Origin: Pontibacter diazotrophicus | GTDB lineage: Bacteria > Bacteroidota > Bacteroidia > Cytophagales > Hymenobacteraceae | Direction: 5' to 3' | Assembly (NCBI RefSeq): GCF_003367245.1 | Contig: NZ_QRGR01000018.1 | Location: forward strand, 1-64,000 | DNA: 64,000 nucleotides | In this document: in pieces, positions 17,704 through 27,248 of the stretch | Layout: each line of letters opens with the position of its first letter | Numbering within the stretch: position 1 is the stretch's first letter | The notes under the pieces: model-generated | The model's database searches: none | What the model was told of the DNA's origin: nothing | The model's input: the letters and a program-made list of their open reading frames with translations, nothing else | Translations under genes and position numbers: made by a program

Positions 17704-19542
17704 ATGAAGACTTACCTTCGCATACTTGAGTTCGCCAAACCCTATAGCCGGTTTGTGCCGCTTTACTCTCTTTATACCATTTTAGGCATCATCTTCGGCA
17801 TCTTCAACTTTGTGCTGATCATCCCCTTGCTGAACGTTTTGTTTGCACAGGTAGGCACTGAAGATGCGGCAACTATGGTGACGCAAAGGCCGGAGTTCAG
17901 GTTAGACATCGACTTCTTTTCTGAATTCTTTAACTACTATTTCGGGCAGGTGATTCTGGAGGAAGGGCGCGAGGGGGCCTTGCTGTTCGTGTGTGTGGTG
18001 GTCGTGATTTCCATCTTTCTGGCAAACCTGTTCCGCTACCTCGCCTTCCGAATTGTGGGAGCATTGCGGGCACATGTCGTAAGGAAAATGCGCCACGCGA
18101 TATACCAGCGTGTGACAGAGCTGCACCTTGGTTATTTCTCAAACGAGCGCAAAGGCGACCTGATGACCCGCCTGACGGTGGATATACAGGAAGTGGAAAA
18201 CTCAGTAGTGAACACCTTAACAGTCGTCATCAGAGAGCCTATCTCTATCATCGCTTACTTTGCCGTGCTCTTTACCATGTCGGTAGAACTAACGCTGTTC
18301 ACGCTGATTCTGCTGCCTTTGTCAGGTGGCGTGATTGCCGGTATCTCTAAACGGCTGAGGCGGAAAGCACAGGAAGGCCAGAGTTCCCTCAGCTTTATCC
18401 TGACCATTATAGACGAAACGCTGAGCGGCATGCGCGTAATAAAAGCCTTCAATGCAGAGCCGTTTATACTGGACAAGTTCCATGACCAGAACAACCGCTA
18501 TGCCCACATTCAGCGCTCCATCGCTAATAAACGCGACCTTGCTTCGCCGCTTTCTGAGTTCCTGGGTGTAACGGTGGTGGCGGGGCTGTTGTACTATGGC
18601 GGAAACCTGGTATTGAACCAGCAATCTGAACTACAGCCGGCAGAGTTTATCACGTACATCATCCTTTTCTCGCAGGTGCTGGTGCCGGCAAAAGCTATGT
18701 CAGCGGCATTCAGCAACATACAGCGTGGCCTGGTTTCAGGTGAACGGGTGCTGCAGGTGATAGACACCAAACCGCAAATTGTGAACAAGCCCAATGCAAA
18801 GGTACTGCCAGAGTTTGAGCACCAGATTGAGTTTGAACGGGTAAGCTTCGGCTATGGCGACAAGCACGTGCTGCAGGATATTAGCTTCACCATTGAAAAG
18901 GGGAAAACAGTGGCGCTGGTAGGTCCTTCAGGTGGCGGCAAGTCAACTCTCGCCGACCTCATACCGCGCTTCTACGACCCCACAGCAGGGGCCATTTACA
19001 TTGATGGCCACGACATCCGGGACTATACCATGGAATCGGTAAGGGATAAAATCGGGGTAGTCACACAGGAGTCTATTCTCTTTAACGATACCATTTTCAA
19101 CAACATCGCTTTTAATAAAGTAGATGCCACAGAGGAAGAGGTAATAGCCGCTGCTAAAATTGCCAATGCCCATGAGTTTATCATCAACGCGGAGCATGGT
19201 TACAACACTGTGATCGGAGACCGTGGCGGCAAACTTTCAGGCGGGCAGCGGCAGCGCCTGAGCATTGCAAGGGCTATTCTTAAAAACCCGCCTATCCTAA
19301 TCTTAGATGAGGCTACCTCCGCCCTGGACACTGAATCGGAGAAGCTGGTGCAGGAGGCGCTCACGAACCTGATGCGAAACAGGACCTCCATTGTAATTGC
19401 GCACCGCCTGAGCACGATACAGCACGCAGACGAAATACTGGTGCTGCAGCAAGGTCGGATAGTAGAGCGGGGGACTCATAGTGAGCTTCAGCAGCACAGG
19501 GGGTTATACTCAAAACTGACACAGATGCAGCTAACAGCGTAA
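17704..19542 (+). CDS. MsbA-like ABC exporter (fused permease and ATPase)
   Basis: A 612-residue half-transporter. The N-terminal part (about 1-330) has six membrane segments with the usual ABC-exporter arrangement; the C-terminal ATPase shows Walker A (VGPSGGGKSTLADL), the signature LSGGQRQRLSIARA, Walker B (ILILDEATSALD) and the H-loop (VIAHRLST). It resembles lipid A / multidrug exporters of the MsbA type and would work as a homodimer in the inner membrane. The frame is open from 17629, but MKTYLRILEFAKPYSRF at 17704 is the typical start. The neighbours (RemB/Wzi-like barrel, gmhA) suggest an envelope substrate. Confidence 0.9.
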   Translation: MKTYLRILEFAKPYSRFVPLYSLYTILGIIFGIFNFVLIIPLLNVLFAQVGTEDAATMVTQRPEFRLDIDFFSEFFNYYFGQVILEEGREGALLFVCVVVVISIFLANLFRYLAFRIVGALRAHVVRKMRHAIYQRVTELHLGYFSNERKGDLMTRLTVDIQEVENSVVNTLTVVIREPISIIAYFAVLFTMSVELTLFTLILLPLSGGVIAGISKRLRRKAQEGQSSLSFILTIIDETLSGMRVIKAFNAEPFILDKFHDQNNRYAHIQRSIANKRDLASPLSEFLGVTVVAGLLYYGGNLVLNQQSELQPAEFITYIILFSQVLVPAKAMSAAFSNIQRGLVSGERVLQVIDTKPQIVNKPNAKVLPEFEHQIEFERVSFGYGDKHVLQDISFTIEKGKTVALVGPSGGGKSTLADLIPRFYDPTAGAIYIDGHDIRDYTMESVRDKIGVVTQESILFNDTIFNNIAFNKVDATEEEVIAAAKIANAHEFIINAEHGYNTVIGDRGGKLSGGQRQRLSIARAILKNPPILILDEATSALDTESEKLVQEALTNLMRNRTSIVIAHRLSTIQHADEILVLQQGRIVERGTHSELQQHRGLYSKLTQMQLTA

Positions 19543-19712
19543 GGTTACCAATCTCCTTCATTAACCAATATGAAAGAGAAACGCCTCCGTGCAATTTTAA
19601 AACAACCGCGCTGTGCTCCACCCCTATGAAGGGTGCAAGGAATTCAACACCAACAGGAACAAAAGGTCTGAGGCGAAAAAAAAAGGCTTAACTATAGAAC
19701 CGATACACGAAA

Positions 19713-20288
19713 ATGACATCCAATACCATACTGGCAGAGTTGACGCAGGCACAGGAAGTGCTCACCGCTTTTCTGGCTGATACCAAAAACATTGCTTCCA
19801 TTGAACAGGCAGCAAATGTTATGGCCGAAGGCATAAGCAACGGCGGCAAAATACTCAGCTGCGGCAACGGCGGTTCTATGTGCGATGCCATGCACTTTGC
19901 TGAGGAACTCACGGGCCGCTACCGCAACGACCGCCGTGCCTTGCCCGCCATCGCCATCGCAGACCAGAGCCACATGAGCTGCGTAAGTAACGACTACGGC
20001 TATAATGCTGTGTTCTCCCGCTATCTTGAGGCATTAGGAAACACCGGAGACGTGTTACTGGCTATCAGCACCAGCGGAAACTCCGGCAACATAATTAAGG
20101 CAGCAGAGGTAGCCAAAGCAAAAGGTATGAAGGTAGTTGGCCTGACAGGCAAAGACGGCGGTAAGCTAGCACCTCTCTGCGATGTGGAGGTGCGCGTACC
20201 GCATTCCGGCTATGCTGATCGGGTGCAGGAAATCCATATTAAAGTGATTCATATCCTGATACTGCTGCTGGAGCAGAAACTGACATAG
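19713..20288 (+). CDS. gmhA: sedoheptulose-7-phosphate isomerase (SIS domain)
   Basis: A 191-residue SIS-domain protein of the GmhA type. It would convert sedoheptulose 7-phosphate to D-glycero-D-manno-heptose 7-phosphate, the first step to ADP-heptose or GDP-heptose for LPS, capsule or glycoprotein. SIS motifs [20 protein letters not shown] and [13 protein letters not shown] are clear, and [14 protein letters not shown] at the C-terminus holds the usual metal/catalytic His. It lies downstream of the MsbA-like exporter on the same strand and ends at a good terminator. Confidence 0.92.
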   Translation: MTSNTILAELTQAQEVLTAFLADTKNIASIEQAANVMAEGISNGGKILSCGNGGSMCDAMHFAEELTGRYRNDRRALPAIAIADQSHMSCVSNDYGYNAVFSRYLEALGNTGDVLLAISTSGNSGNIIKAAEVAKAKGMKVVGLTGKDGGKLAPLCDVEVRVPHSGYADRVQEIHIKVIHILILLLEQKLT

Positions 20289-20335
20289 TTTATACCTGCT
20301 CAACAGCTTTATAACTACATACAGTTTTAAGCACC

Positions 20336-20369
20336 AAAGGCCACAGGCAATTATAGCCGTGGCCTTTTT
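20336..20369 (+). terminator. terminator of gmhA
   Basis: AAAGGCCAC ... GTGGCCTTT stem (20336-20344 with 20359-20367), continued by a T-run. Confidence 0.85.
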
Positions 20370-20547
20370 ACATTCCCCTGCATCCTTTATTGTTTGTGCT
20401 GTTATATACTATGCTTAAAGTATCTTCTGACTGCGAGAAGGCAGTGTGCTGTTTTCACTCTTTTAAGGCTGATTCGGAATCTATTGAACCTACCTGATGT
20501 TCCGCCCCGTAGTATTCATAAAGTTATATACAATAAAGCGGAAATAC

Positions 20548-22086
20548 ATGCTCATCAAGACCTTCGGAAGCGCCGTTCAGGGTGTTAATGCCTATACCAT
20601 CACCATAGAAGTAAATGTTAGCGCCGGCACAAAATATTTTCTGGTAGGGCTACCTGATAACGCAGTAAAAGAAGGCGAGCAACGTATTGAGTCCGCGCTC
20701 AAGCAGTTTAACTATAAAATTCCCCGGCAGAAGGTGGTGATTAACATGGCCCCTGCTGATATCCGCAAAGAAGGCGCTGCCTATGACCTGACCATTGCCA
20801 TGGGCATGATGGCTGCCTCCGGTCAGATATCCTCCGAAAAAGTATCGCAGTACATGATCATGGGAGAGCTTTCGTTGGATGGTTCGCTGCGCCCGATCAA
20901 GGGCGTACTGCCTATTGCCATACAAGCCCGGAAAGAAGGCTTCAAAGGCATCATACTCCCGGCCCAGAACACCACAGAAGCCGCTATTGTCAATAATCTT
21001 GATGTCATCGGGGTGAATAACATACAAGAGGCTGTTGAATTCCTGGATGGGAAACGTGAGATAACTCCGGTGGTCATCAACACAAGAGATATTTTCCAAA
21101 GTGTTGCAGACCAATACGCTGCTGATTTTGCCGATGTGCAGGGGCAGGAGAATATTAAGCGCGCGCTGGAGATTGCCGCAGCGGGCGGCCATAACGTGAT
21201 TATGATCGGTCCGCCGGGTGCCGGTAAGACGATGCTGGCCAAGCGCCTGCCCTCTATCCTACCGCCCCTCTCGATGCACGAGGCGCTGGAGACAACAAAG
21301 ATACATTCTGTCGCGGGCAAGCTGGGCGAGGCAGCTTCTTTACTGACAACACGCCCTTACCGTTCGCCGCACCATACCATATCGGATGTAGCCCTGGTGG
21401 GCGGAGGCAGTAATCCGCAGCCCGGAGAAATATCGCTGGCACATAATGGCGTACTTTTTCTGGATGAGCTGCCCGAGTTCAAGCGCACGGTGCTGGAAGT
21501 AATGCGCCAGCCATTGGAGGAGCGCCGTGTTACCATTGCACGGGCTAAAACTTCCCTGGATTTCCCAGCTAACTTTATGCTGGTGGCCAGCATGAATCCT
21601 TGCCCCTGTGGCTATTACAATCACCCTGACAAAGAATGTGTGTGCGGACCAGGTGTAGTGCAGCGCTACCTGAACAAGGTAAGTGGCCCGCTCTTAGACC
21701 GTATCGACCTGCACGTGGAGGTAACACCCGTAACCTTCGACGAGATGACGGCCACACGTAAAGCAGAGGACAGCGCCTCTGTGCGGGAGCGGGTAGAGCA
21801 GGCACGTAAACTGCAGATTGAGCGCTTCAAAGATATGCCGCAGGTGCACTCCAATTCCATGATGCCCTCCCAAATGGTGAAGGAAGTATGCCAGATAAAC
21901 GAGGCAGGCCGCACCTTGCTCAAAACAGCCATGGAGCGCCTTGGTCTCTCCGCCCGCGCCTATGACCGCATCCTGAAAGTGAGCAGGACCATCGCAGACC
22001 TCGCCGGAACCGACAACATTAAAATTGAACATTTGGCGGAGGCAATCCAGTACCGCAGCCTCGACCGGGAAGGCTGGGCTGGCTAG
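20548..22086 (+). CDS. comM: YifB/ComM family Mg-chelatase-like AAA ATPase
   Basis: A 512-residue protein. The N-terminal Lon-protease-like S5 domain (about 1-170) starts with MLIKTFGSAVQGVNAYTITI. The ATPase core follows with Walker A (IGPPGAGKTMLAKRLPS), Walker B (NGVLFLDELPEF) and the family patch FMLVASMNPCPCGYYN with its cysteines. In competent bacteria ComM is a hexameric helicase aiding branch migration during DNA uptake and recombination. The frame is open from 20497, but the family N-terminus starts at 20548. Confidence 0.93.
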   Translation: MLIKTFGSAVQGVNAYTITIEVNVSAGTKYFLVGLPDNAVKEGEQRIESALKQFNYKIPRQKVVINMAPADIRKEGAAYDLTIAMGMMAASGQISSEKVSQYMIMGELSLDGSLRPIKGVLPIAIQARKEGFKGIILPAQNTTEAAIVNNLDVIGVNNIQEAVEFLDGKREITPVVINTRDIFQSVADQYAADFADVQGQENIKRALEIAAAGGHNVIMIGPPGAGKTMLAKRLPSILPPLSMHEALETTKIHSVAGKLGEAASLLTTRPYRSPHHTISDVALVGGGSNPQPGEISLAHNGVLFLDELPEFKRTVLEVMRQPLEERRVTIARAKTSLDFPANFMLVASMNPCPCGYYNHPDKECVCGPGVVQRYLNKVSGPLLDRIDLHVEVTPVTFDEMTATRKAEDSASVRERVEQARKLQIERFKDMPQVHSNSMMPSQMVKEVCQINEAGRTLLKTAMERLGLSARAYDRILKVSRTIADLAGTDNIKIEHLAEAIQYRSLDREGWAG

Positions 22087-22337
22087 GTTATACACCTTCC
22101 ACACTTCCAGAATAGCACTGAACAGGAGCGACAGGTTACTACGTACCCGCGCTTTTTGTTCACTAAAGCTTTCCTAAGGTTACCTTGTTTTCAATTGTAT
22201 ATCACCAAAAATAGAGGTGAGGTTCAGACTTTTATAAACTTGCTGCGTAATAGCTTTACATCAGGCAAGAGCTTTAGTACTCTGGCAGGATTTTTTGTTT
22301 TTAGTGTTTTTCACGAACGAGTTAAACGAGTAAGTGA

Positions 22338-22997
22338 ATGAAGAAGATTATTACATTTTTTGCTTTTATGGTAATCACGGTGATTGCTGCACAGGCGCAG
22401 GCACCGCGATTTGGATTCCGGGGAGGACTTAACTACGCTGGTATTTCAGGTAGTAACGTTGATAACCTGGATAGAACATATGGATTTCACGCAGGCCTTA
22501 CATCGCGGTTTATTGTTACGCCAGACAGCTTCCTGACGATACACCCGGAAATACTTTATTCTCAAAAAGGAGCCGAGTATGAAGAAACAGGCTTTGAGCT
22601 AAAACTGGATTACATTGATGTACCTGTTTTAGCCCGCATAGATGCTGGTCCTATTTACTTTGAGGGTGGCCCGCAGGTATCTGTCAGAATAAATGACACA
22701 GTGAATTCCGATAAAGATGATCCTGTACACCTCTACAACCCTGACCAACTACTAAGGCGCGCTAGTTTTAGCTACGTTGCCGGTGTAGGCCTTGCAGCTA
22801 CCAGGCTCGGGTTGGATATAGGTGTTCGGTATAACGGTGAAGTTTCCAACATAAACAACAGCGACGACATACCTAATATCCGTAGTAACGTATTCATGCT
22901 GACAGTAAGCTACCTGTTCCCGGCCAAAAAACGACCACCAGTCGAAACAGAATACGAGACAGAAACAGAATACGAAACGGAAACAGAAATAGAATAA
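22338..22997 (+). CDS. small outer-membrane beta-barrel protein, Glu/Thr-rich tail
   Basis: A 219-residue PorT/OmpA-like barrel (OMP_b-brl_2 type). Signal peptide MKKIITFFAFMVITVIAAQAQA, then eight or so beta strands with GGLNYAGISG, YGFHAGLTSRF, IHPEILYSQKGAEYEE, DYIDVPVLARI and AGPIYFEGGPQVS, the core pattern of this family. The last strand (VFMLTVSYLF) would normally end the protein with a Phe, but here a 25-residue tail follows, made of repeats of ETEYET. It is the first of three tandem paralogues and has its own terminator. Confidence 0.88.
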   Translation: MKKIITFFAFMVITVIAAQAQAPRFGFRGGLNYAGISGSNVDNLDRTYGFHAGLTSRFIVTPDSFLTIHPEILYSQKGAEYEETGFELKLDYIDVPVLARIDAGPIYFEGGPQVSVRINDTVNSDKDDPVHLYNPDQLLRRASFSYVAGVGLAATRLGLDIGVRYNGEVSNINNSDDIPNIRSNVFMLTVSYLFPAKKRPPVETEYETETEYETETEIE

Positions 22998-23032
22998 GAC
23001 TTGCCTTAGTACAACATGAAACTATGAAATCG

Positions 23033-23059
23033 AAAGCCCGCCTTACCGCGGGCTTTTTT
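23033..23059 (+). terminator. terminator of barrel gene 1
   Basis: AAAGCCCGC-CTTACC-GCGGGCTTT with a T-run, 35 bp after the stop codon. Confidence 0.9.
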
Positions 23060-23328
23060 CATTCTTACTCTTAACGGCTGTTTACCCTCTTAAATAGCCC
23101 TCCTACATATTCTTCATCAATATATATACTCAGACTATACTCTGGCCTGTTTGTTGTAATGTTCCCGTTAGCATGCATGCGAGGGCCTGCAGGCAATAAC
23201 CAGAGGTGTTCATCTATGATGTAACTTCAGCAGTTGTGGCCTGTTTGGTAAGTATTTCACAAAAACTACTTTTTTTATTAACCCGTATATTGCTCGCATT
23301 GAGCGTATATAACTAACCAATTATGATT
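23060..23328. other. spacer between barrel genes 1 and 2
   Basis: About 270 bp without a gene. I see no clear TAnnTTTG promoter. The phrase TGGCCTGTTTG occurs twice (near 23145 and 23237), which may be chance. The promoter of barrel gene 2 should lie here. Confidence 0.4.
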
Positions 23329-23991
23329 ATGAAAAAGCTATTATCCCTTTTTGTTTTTGCGCTGGTGTCACTTACGGCAGCTCAGGCTCAATCTGGTTTT
23401 GGTATCAGAGGTGGAGCAAACCTTTCTAACCTTGAAGGCGATTTAAGAAACGAATCACTTTACGAGAATAAATTCGGCTTTCATGCAGGTGTTACGTTGA
23501 ACATTCCTGTACTTGACAACTTTTTCTCGATTCAGCCGGAGCTCCTTTATTCTAACAAAGGATTTAAGAACAGCGATGAGGAGTATACAAACAACTTAAA
23601 CCAAACACTCCGCCGGACAGGAAAAGTGAATTATGACTATATCGACTTGCCAATATTCGCTAAGATTAAGGCAGGCCCCATTTACTTTGAGGCTGGACCG
23701 CAGGCATCTTACCTGCTAAGTGTAAAAGATGAAACCAGCTTATACATCGACAATGAACTTGCCTCTTCTAACACTACTGTAATAGACAGAGACAACATGA
23801 GAAAGTTTGAGCTAGGGTATGCTGCAGGTGTTGGGCTGGCAGCAGGCAAACGTTTCACCATTGGCCTGCGTTACAATGGCAGCTTTAACGATTTTGTAGA
23901 CGATACTCCTGCTAATTATTTTGACGAAGATATCAGGAACGCCCGTAATTCAGTGATCATGCTGACTGTCGGCCTCTCGTTAACCAGATAA
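23329..23991 (+). CDS. small outer-membrane beta-barrel protein (paralogue 2)
   Basis: About 220 residues with signal peptide MKKLLSLFVFALVSLTAAQA followed by the same core as its neighbours: GIRGGANLSNLEGD, FGFHAGVTLNIPV, IQPELLYSNKGFKN, YDYIDLPIFAKIKAGPIYFEAGPQAS and the last strand NSVIMLTVGLSLTR. Here the barrel ends normally near the C-terminus. The start at 23323 would add two residues. Small barrels of this type are common in Bacteroidota; function is unknown. Confidence 0.88.
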   Translation: MKKLLSLFVFALVSLTAAQAQSGFGIRGGANLSNLEGDLRNESLYENKFGFHAGVTLNIPVLDNFFSIQPELLYSNKGFKNSDEEYTNNLNQTLRRTGKVNYDYIDLPIFAKIKAGPIYFEAGPQASYLLSVKDETSLYIDNELASSNTTVIDRDNMRKFELGYAAGVGLAAGKRFTIGLRYNGSFNDFVDDTPANYFDEDIRNARNSVIMLTVGLSLTR

Positions 23992-24019
23992 CTGCAGCAT
24001 ACCTTTTCTGCTGTATTTC

Positions 24020-24055
24020 GCCAGCCTCACCTATTGGGTGAGGCTGGCTTTTTTT
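24020..24055 (+). terminator. terminator of barrel gene 2
   Basis: GCCAGCCTCACC (24020-24031) pairs with 24037-24048, 5-nt loop, followed by seven T. Confidence 0.92.
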
Positions 24056-24139
24056 ATGGTATCTTCTGTCCTTATAAACCCTTTTCTATCAGCCATAGTA
24101 AACAAGCTTAAGCTATACCCAAACTTTACAGGCCCTAAC

Positions 24140-24790
24140 ATGAAAAAATTAATCCTTCTTATATGTATCACCCTTGTTCCTATTTTGATGGCGCAGGCTC
24201 AGTATGTCCGCTATGGCGGAAAGGCGGGCGGCGGCTTTACACGAGCCTATGGCGACGACGGCTCAAATGATTACATGAACTATTTTACCGGTTTCCATGC
24301 GGGTCCGGTTGTAAGCTATGAGTTTGTGTCGCGGCTGGCCGTGCAGGCAGAGTTGCTTTACGACCAGAAAGGATTTACTTATGATGCCTATACCGTTAAC
24401 CCCAGCGTAACGGCGAACGGAGATTTGCGGCTGCATTACGTAAAACTCCCCCTGCTGCTCAAGATCCAGAAAGGAGGCTTATTTGCAGAGGCCGGACCAT
24501 ACGCAGGTTACCTGGTGGCCACCAGTTCTGACATTAACTTCAGTACAACAGGCGTAAACCCTGACGTGGGGCAGCCTATTACGTATAATTCAGACAACAT
24601 AAACCGCTTCGACTATGGTTATACAGCTGGCATAGGCATTATGCTGGATAACGGGTTTTTCATGAGCTTCCGGAACACAGGCGGCTTACGGTCCTTCTCC
24701 AAAGATTTAGACCAGAAGAACTTCGGTTTTAACCTTAGCTTCGGCTACCTGATACAACCACCCAGCGCCGTAGAAATGATGCGGCGTTAG
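24140..24790 (+). CDS. small outer-membrane beta-barrel protein (paralogue 3)
   Basis: A 216-residue barrel with signal peptide MKKLILLICITLVPILMAQA. It shares the GGKAGGGFTRA, TGFHAGPVVSYEF, VQAELLYDQKGFTYD, LHYVKLPLLLKIQKGGLFAEAGPYAGY pattern but is clearly diverged from paralogues 1 and 2. The frame is open from 24038, but that start lies inside the terminator of gene 2; the signal peptide fixes the start at 24140. Confidence 0.87.
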   Translation: MKKLILLICITLVPILMAQAQYVRYGGKAGGGFTRAYGDDGSNDYMNYFTGFHAGPVVSYEFVSRLAVQAELLYDQKGFTYDAYTVNPSVTANGDLRLHYVKLPLLLKIQKGGLFAEAGPYAGYLVATSSDINFSTTGVNPDVGQPITYNSDNINRFDYGYTAGIGIMLDNGFFMSFRNTGGLRSFSKDLDQKNFGFNLSFGYLIQPPSAVEMMRR

Positions 24791-24795
24791 CAAAA

Positions 24796-24828
24796 GAGGC
24801 CCGGCTGCAAAACAGCCGGGCCTCTTTA
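24796..24828 (+). terminator. terminator of barrel gene 3
   Basis: GAGGCCCGGCTG-CAAAA-CAGCCGGGCCTC, a 12-bp GC-rich stem followed by TTTATATATA, 5 bp after the stop. The M20 gene converges on it from the other side. Confidence 0.85.
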
Positions 24829-24954
24829 TATATATACGAAAAAGAACGTAAGACAAAGGACTTTCACACAGAGCCAACATGCAGCCAACTGCTTTCGGCT
24901 GACTTTTACAGAAGGCTTCCTTAGTCTCTTATCCAACATCCCGCATTATGTTTT

Positions 24955-26316
24955 TTACTTCTTCAACTCCGCAAAGTGTTTGTAGAACAGCGGAATTGTT
25001 TCGATGCCTTTCATAAAGTTAAACACGCCGAAGTGCTCGTTCGGGGAGTGAATGGCATCTGTGTCAAGGCCAAAACCCATCAACACAGAATCCAAACCCA
25101 GTTCGGATTTAAACATTGCCACGATCGGAATAGAACCACCGCTGCGTACCGGAATCGGCTTCACGCCAAACGTCTCTTCGTAGGCTCTTGAAGCAGCCTG
25201 ATACGCAACAGAGTCTGTTGGTGTCACTACTGGTTCTCCGCCATGGTGCGGCTTCACCACCACTTTTATACTCTTAGGAGCGATGCTTTCGAAATGCCTC
25301 TTAAACTTCTCCGTAATTTCCTCAGATGACTGGTTGGGCACGAGGCGCATTGATATTTTGGCATAGGCTTTAGAGGCAATTACTGTTTTAGCGCCCTCAC
25401 CGGTATAGCCACCCCAAATACCATTCACATCCAGGGCGGGGCGAATGGAGTTACGCTCCATGGTCACGTATCCTGCCTCACCGTGAATATCGCTAAGTTC
25501 CAACGCCTGCTTATACTTCTCCAGGCTAAAGGGAGCACGCGCCATTTCTGCACGTTCCTCCTGGCTCAGCTCCTGCACATTATCATAAAAGCCCGGTATG
25601 GTGATGTGGTTGTTCTCGTCGTGCAGCGAAGCTATCATCTGGCACAGGATATTGATGGGATTTGCTACCGCCCCGCCATAAAGGCCAGAGTGCAGGTCGC
25701 GGTTAGGGCCTGTTACCTCTACCTCTACATAGCTCAGGCCCCGCAGGCCGGTGGTAATGGAAGGCGTGTCGTTACCCAGCATGCCTGTGTCCGAAATAAG
25801 AATGACATCCCCCGTTAGTCTGTCTTTGTTCTCTTTCACAAAGGTGGCCAGGTTGGTGGAGCCTACTTCTTCTTCGCCTTCAATCATGAACTTCACGTTG
25901 CAGGCCAAGTTACCAGTTTGCACCATTGTCTCAAAGGCTTTCACGTGCATGTACATCTGCCCTTTATCGTCGCAGGCGCCACGGGCGTAGATCTTTCCGT
26001 CTTTTATGACTGGTTCAAAGGGCGGAGAACTCCACAACTCATAAGGGTCTGCCGGCTGCACATCATAATGGCCATATACTACTACTGTTGGCAGGTTCGG
26101 GTCCACTATTTTCTCGCCATACACAACCGGGTTACCGGCAGTTTCATATAGTTCCACATGATCCGCGCCGGCTTCTGTCAGGCGCTGTTTTACAAACTCT
26201 GCCGTGCGCAGCACATCCTCTTTAAACTTCGGGTCGGCACTTACCGATGGGATCCGCAGCATGTCCAGCAGTTCGTTTACAAAGCGGTCTTTGTTGTCGT
26301 TGATGTATTTGTTCAT
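24955..26316 (-). CDS. M20 family dipeptidase
   Basis: A 453-residue zinc metallopeptidase of the M20/M25/M40 family, dipeptidase type (close to carnosinase/CNDP-like enzymes). Metal-site motifs are VVYGHYDVQPADP (His and bridging Asp at YDVQ), GACDDKGQM, the catalytic Glu pair in MIEGEEEVGS and a late His near the C-terminus (DTDAIHSPNEHFG). It has no signal peptide, so it probably hydrolyses dipeptides in the cytoplasm. Single gene. Confidence 0.93.
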   Translation of the reverse strand: MNKYINDNKDRFVNELLDMLRIPSVSADPKFKEDVLRTAEFVKQRLTEAGADHVELYETAGNPVVYGEKIVDPNLPTVVVYGHYDVQPADPYELWSSPPFEPVIKDGKIYARGACDDKGQMYMHVKAFETMVQTGNLACNVKFMIEGEEEVGSTNLATFVKENKDRLTGDVILISDTGMLGNDTPSITTGLRGLSYVEVEVTGPNRDLHSGLYGGAVANPINILCQMIASLHDENNHITIPGFYDNVQELSQEERAEMARAPFSLEKYKQALELSDIHGEAGYVTMERNSIRPALDVNGIWGGYTGEGAKTVIASKAYAKISMRLVPNQSSEEITEKFKRHFESIAPKSIKVVVKPHHGGEPVVTPTDSVAYQAASRAYEETFGVKPIPVRSGGSIPIVAMFKSELGLDSVLMGFGLDTDAIHSPNEHFGVFNFMKGIETIPLFYKHFAELKK

Positions 26317-26350
26317 AGTTTATAAGGTACTTTGATTTGATTCAAGTTGC

Positions 26351-26384
26351 AAAAAAGCCATCCGTGCGAGGCAGGATGGCTTTT
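26351..26384 (-). terminator. terminator of plsY
   Basis: Minus strand: AAAAGCCATCC ... GGATGGCTTTTTT, an 11-bp stem with a T-run, 35 bp after the plsY stop and upstream of the M20 start. Confidence 0.88.
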
Positions 26385-26418
26385 GTTTTATTTATTTTCT
26401 GATAGCTAACAGCTCTGT

Positions 26419-27063
26419 TTAGCGCTTGCGTCCCAGTTTGATGTTTGCCTTACTCTCCTCCCCTGCAATCAGGCGATTGATATTTTTACGGTGCGTGAGC
26501 GCCACAACGGCAAACAATATGAACCCGAACACAATAAGGATTGGATTTTCGGGGTGAAACCGTGGTAAGAGCAGCAATATCGGAAAAGCCAGTGCCGCGA
26601 TCATAGATCCAAGGGAAACATACTTAGAGGTGAACAGCACGATAACGAAGATAGCGATACACATCAGCGCTACTATAGGCTCTATCGCCAGCATCATACC
26701 CAACAAGGTAGCTACGCCCTTACCGCCTTTAAAGCGTTCGTAGATCGGGAAAATATGCCCAACTACACCCAGGGCTCCCATAATGAGCTGATAGATCACC
26801 AGGTTCTCTGGTGCCACAACATCATAAATAATCAGGAAGCCGGCGAGCGAGGTGGCGGTCCACCCTTTGAAAATATCAATCAGCATGACAATGGCACCCG
26901 GCTTCTTGCCCAGCACCCGGAAAGTGTTCGTGGCTCCTGAATTGCCACTGCCGTGCTTCCGGATATCGATGCCATAGTAAGCTTTACCGATCCAGACTGC
27001 TGATGAGATGGAGCCAATCAGGTATGCAGCTACAAACAGTCCAGCTATTAAAAGTATATCCAT
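26419..27063 (-). CDS. plsY: glycerol-3-phosphate acyltransferase PlsY
   Basis: A 214-residue inner-membrane enzyme that transfers acyl from acyl-phosphate to glycerol 3-phosphate, giving lysophosphatidate, the first step of phospholipid synthesis. Hydrophobic segments and the three loop motifs of the family are present: SGNSGATNTFRVLGKKPG, ERFKGGKGVATLLG and the late LTHRKNINRLIAGEE. Length is typical. It is last in a minus-strand row with prmA and the 1596-residue protein. Confidence 0.95.
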   Translation of the reverse strand: MDILLIAGLFVAAYLIGSISSAVWIGKAYYGIDIRKHGSGNSGATNTFRVLGKKPGAIVMLIDIFKGWTATSLAGFLIIYDVVAPENLVIYQLIMGALGVVGHIFPIYERFKGGKGVATLLGMMLAIEPIVALMCIAIFVIVLFTSKYVSLGSMIAALAFPILLLLPRFHPENPILIVFGFILFAVVALTHRKNINRLIAGEESKANIKLGRKR

Positions 27064-27103
27064 GAATTATCTGTTTTGTCCCAGGACTTGCTCTTACAGG
27101 ATA

Positions 27104-27137
27104 CCAGCCTGCCTGAGGCACCAGCCTGCCTGAGGCA
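27104..27137. repeat. 17-bp perfect tandem duplication
   Basis: CCAGCCTGCCTGAGGCA occurs twice in direct succession (27104-27120 and 27121-27137), in the spacer between the 1596-residue gene and plsY. The unit contains the self-complementary GCCTGAGGC. Confidence 0.9.
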
Positions 27138-27248
27138 AAAGCACGGTAAAATAAGAGCGAAAAGAGGCCCAAATATAGGCAAATCTTGTTCTACAGTCCA
27201 AAATTTAAGTTTCCCTCTAACTCTATACGGTAGGCTTATAGTTCCTGG

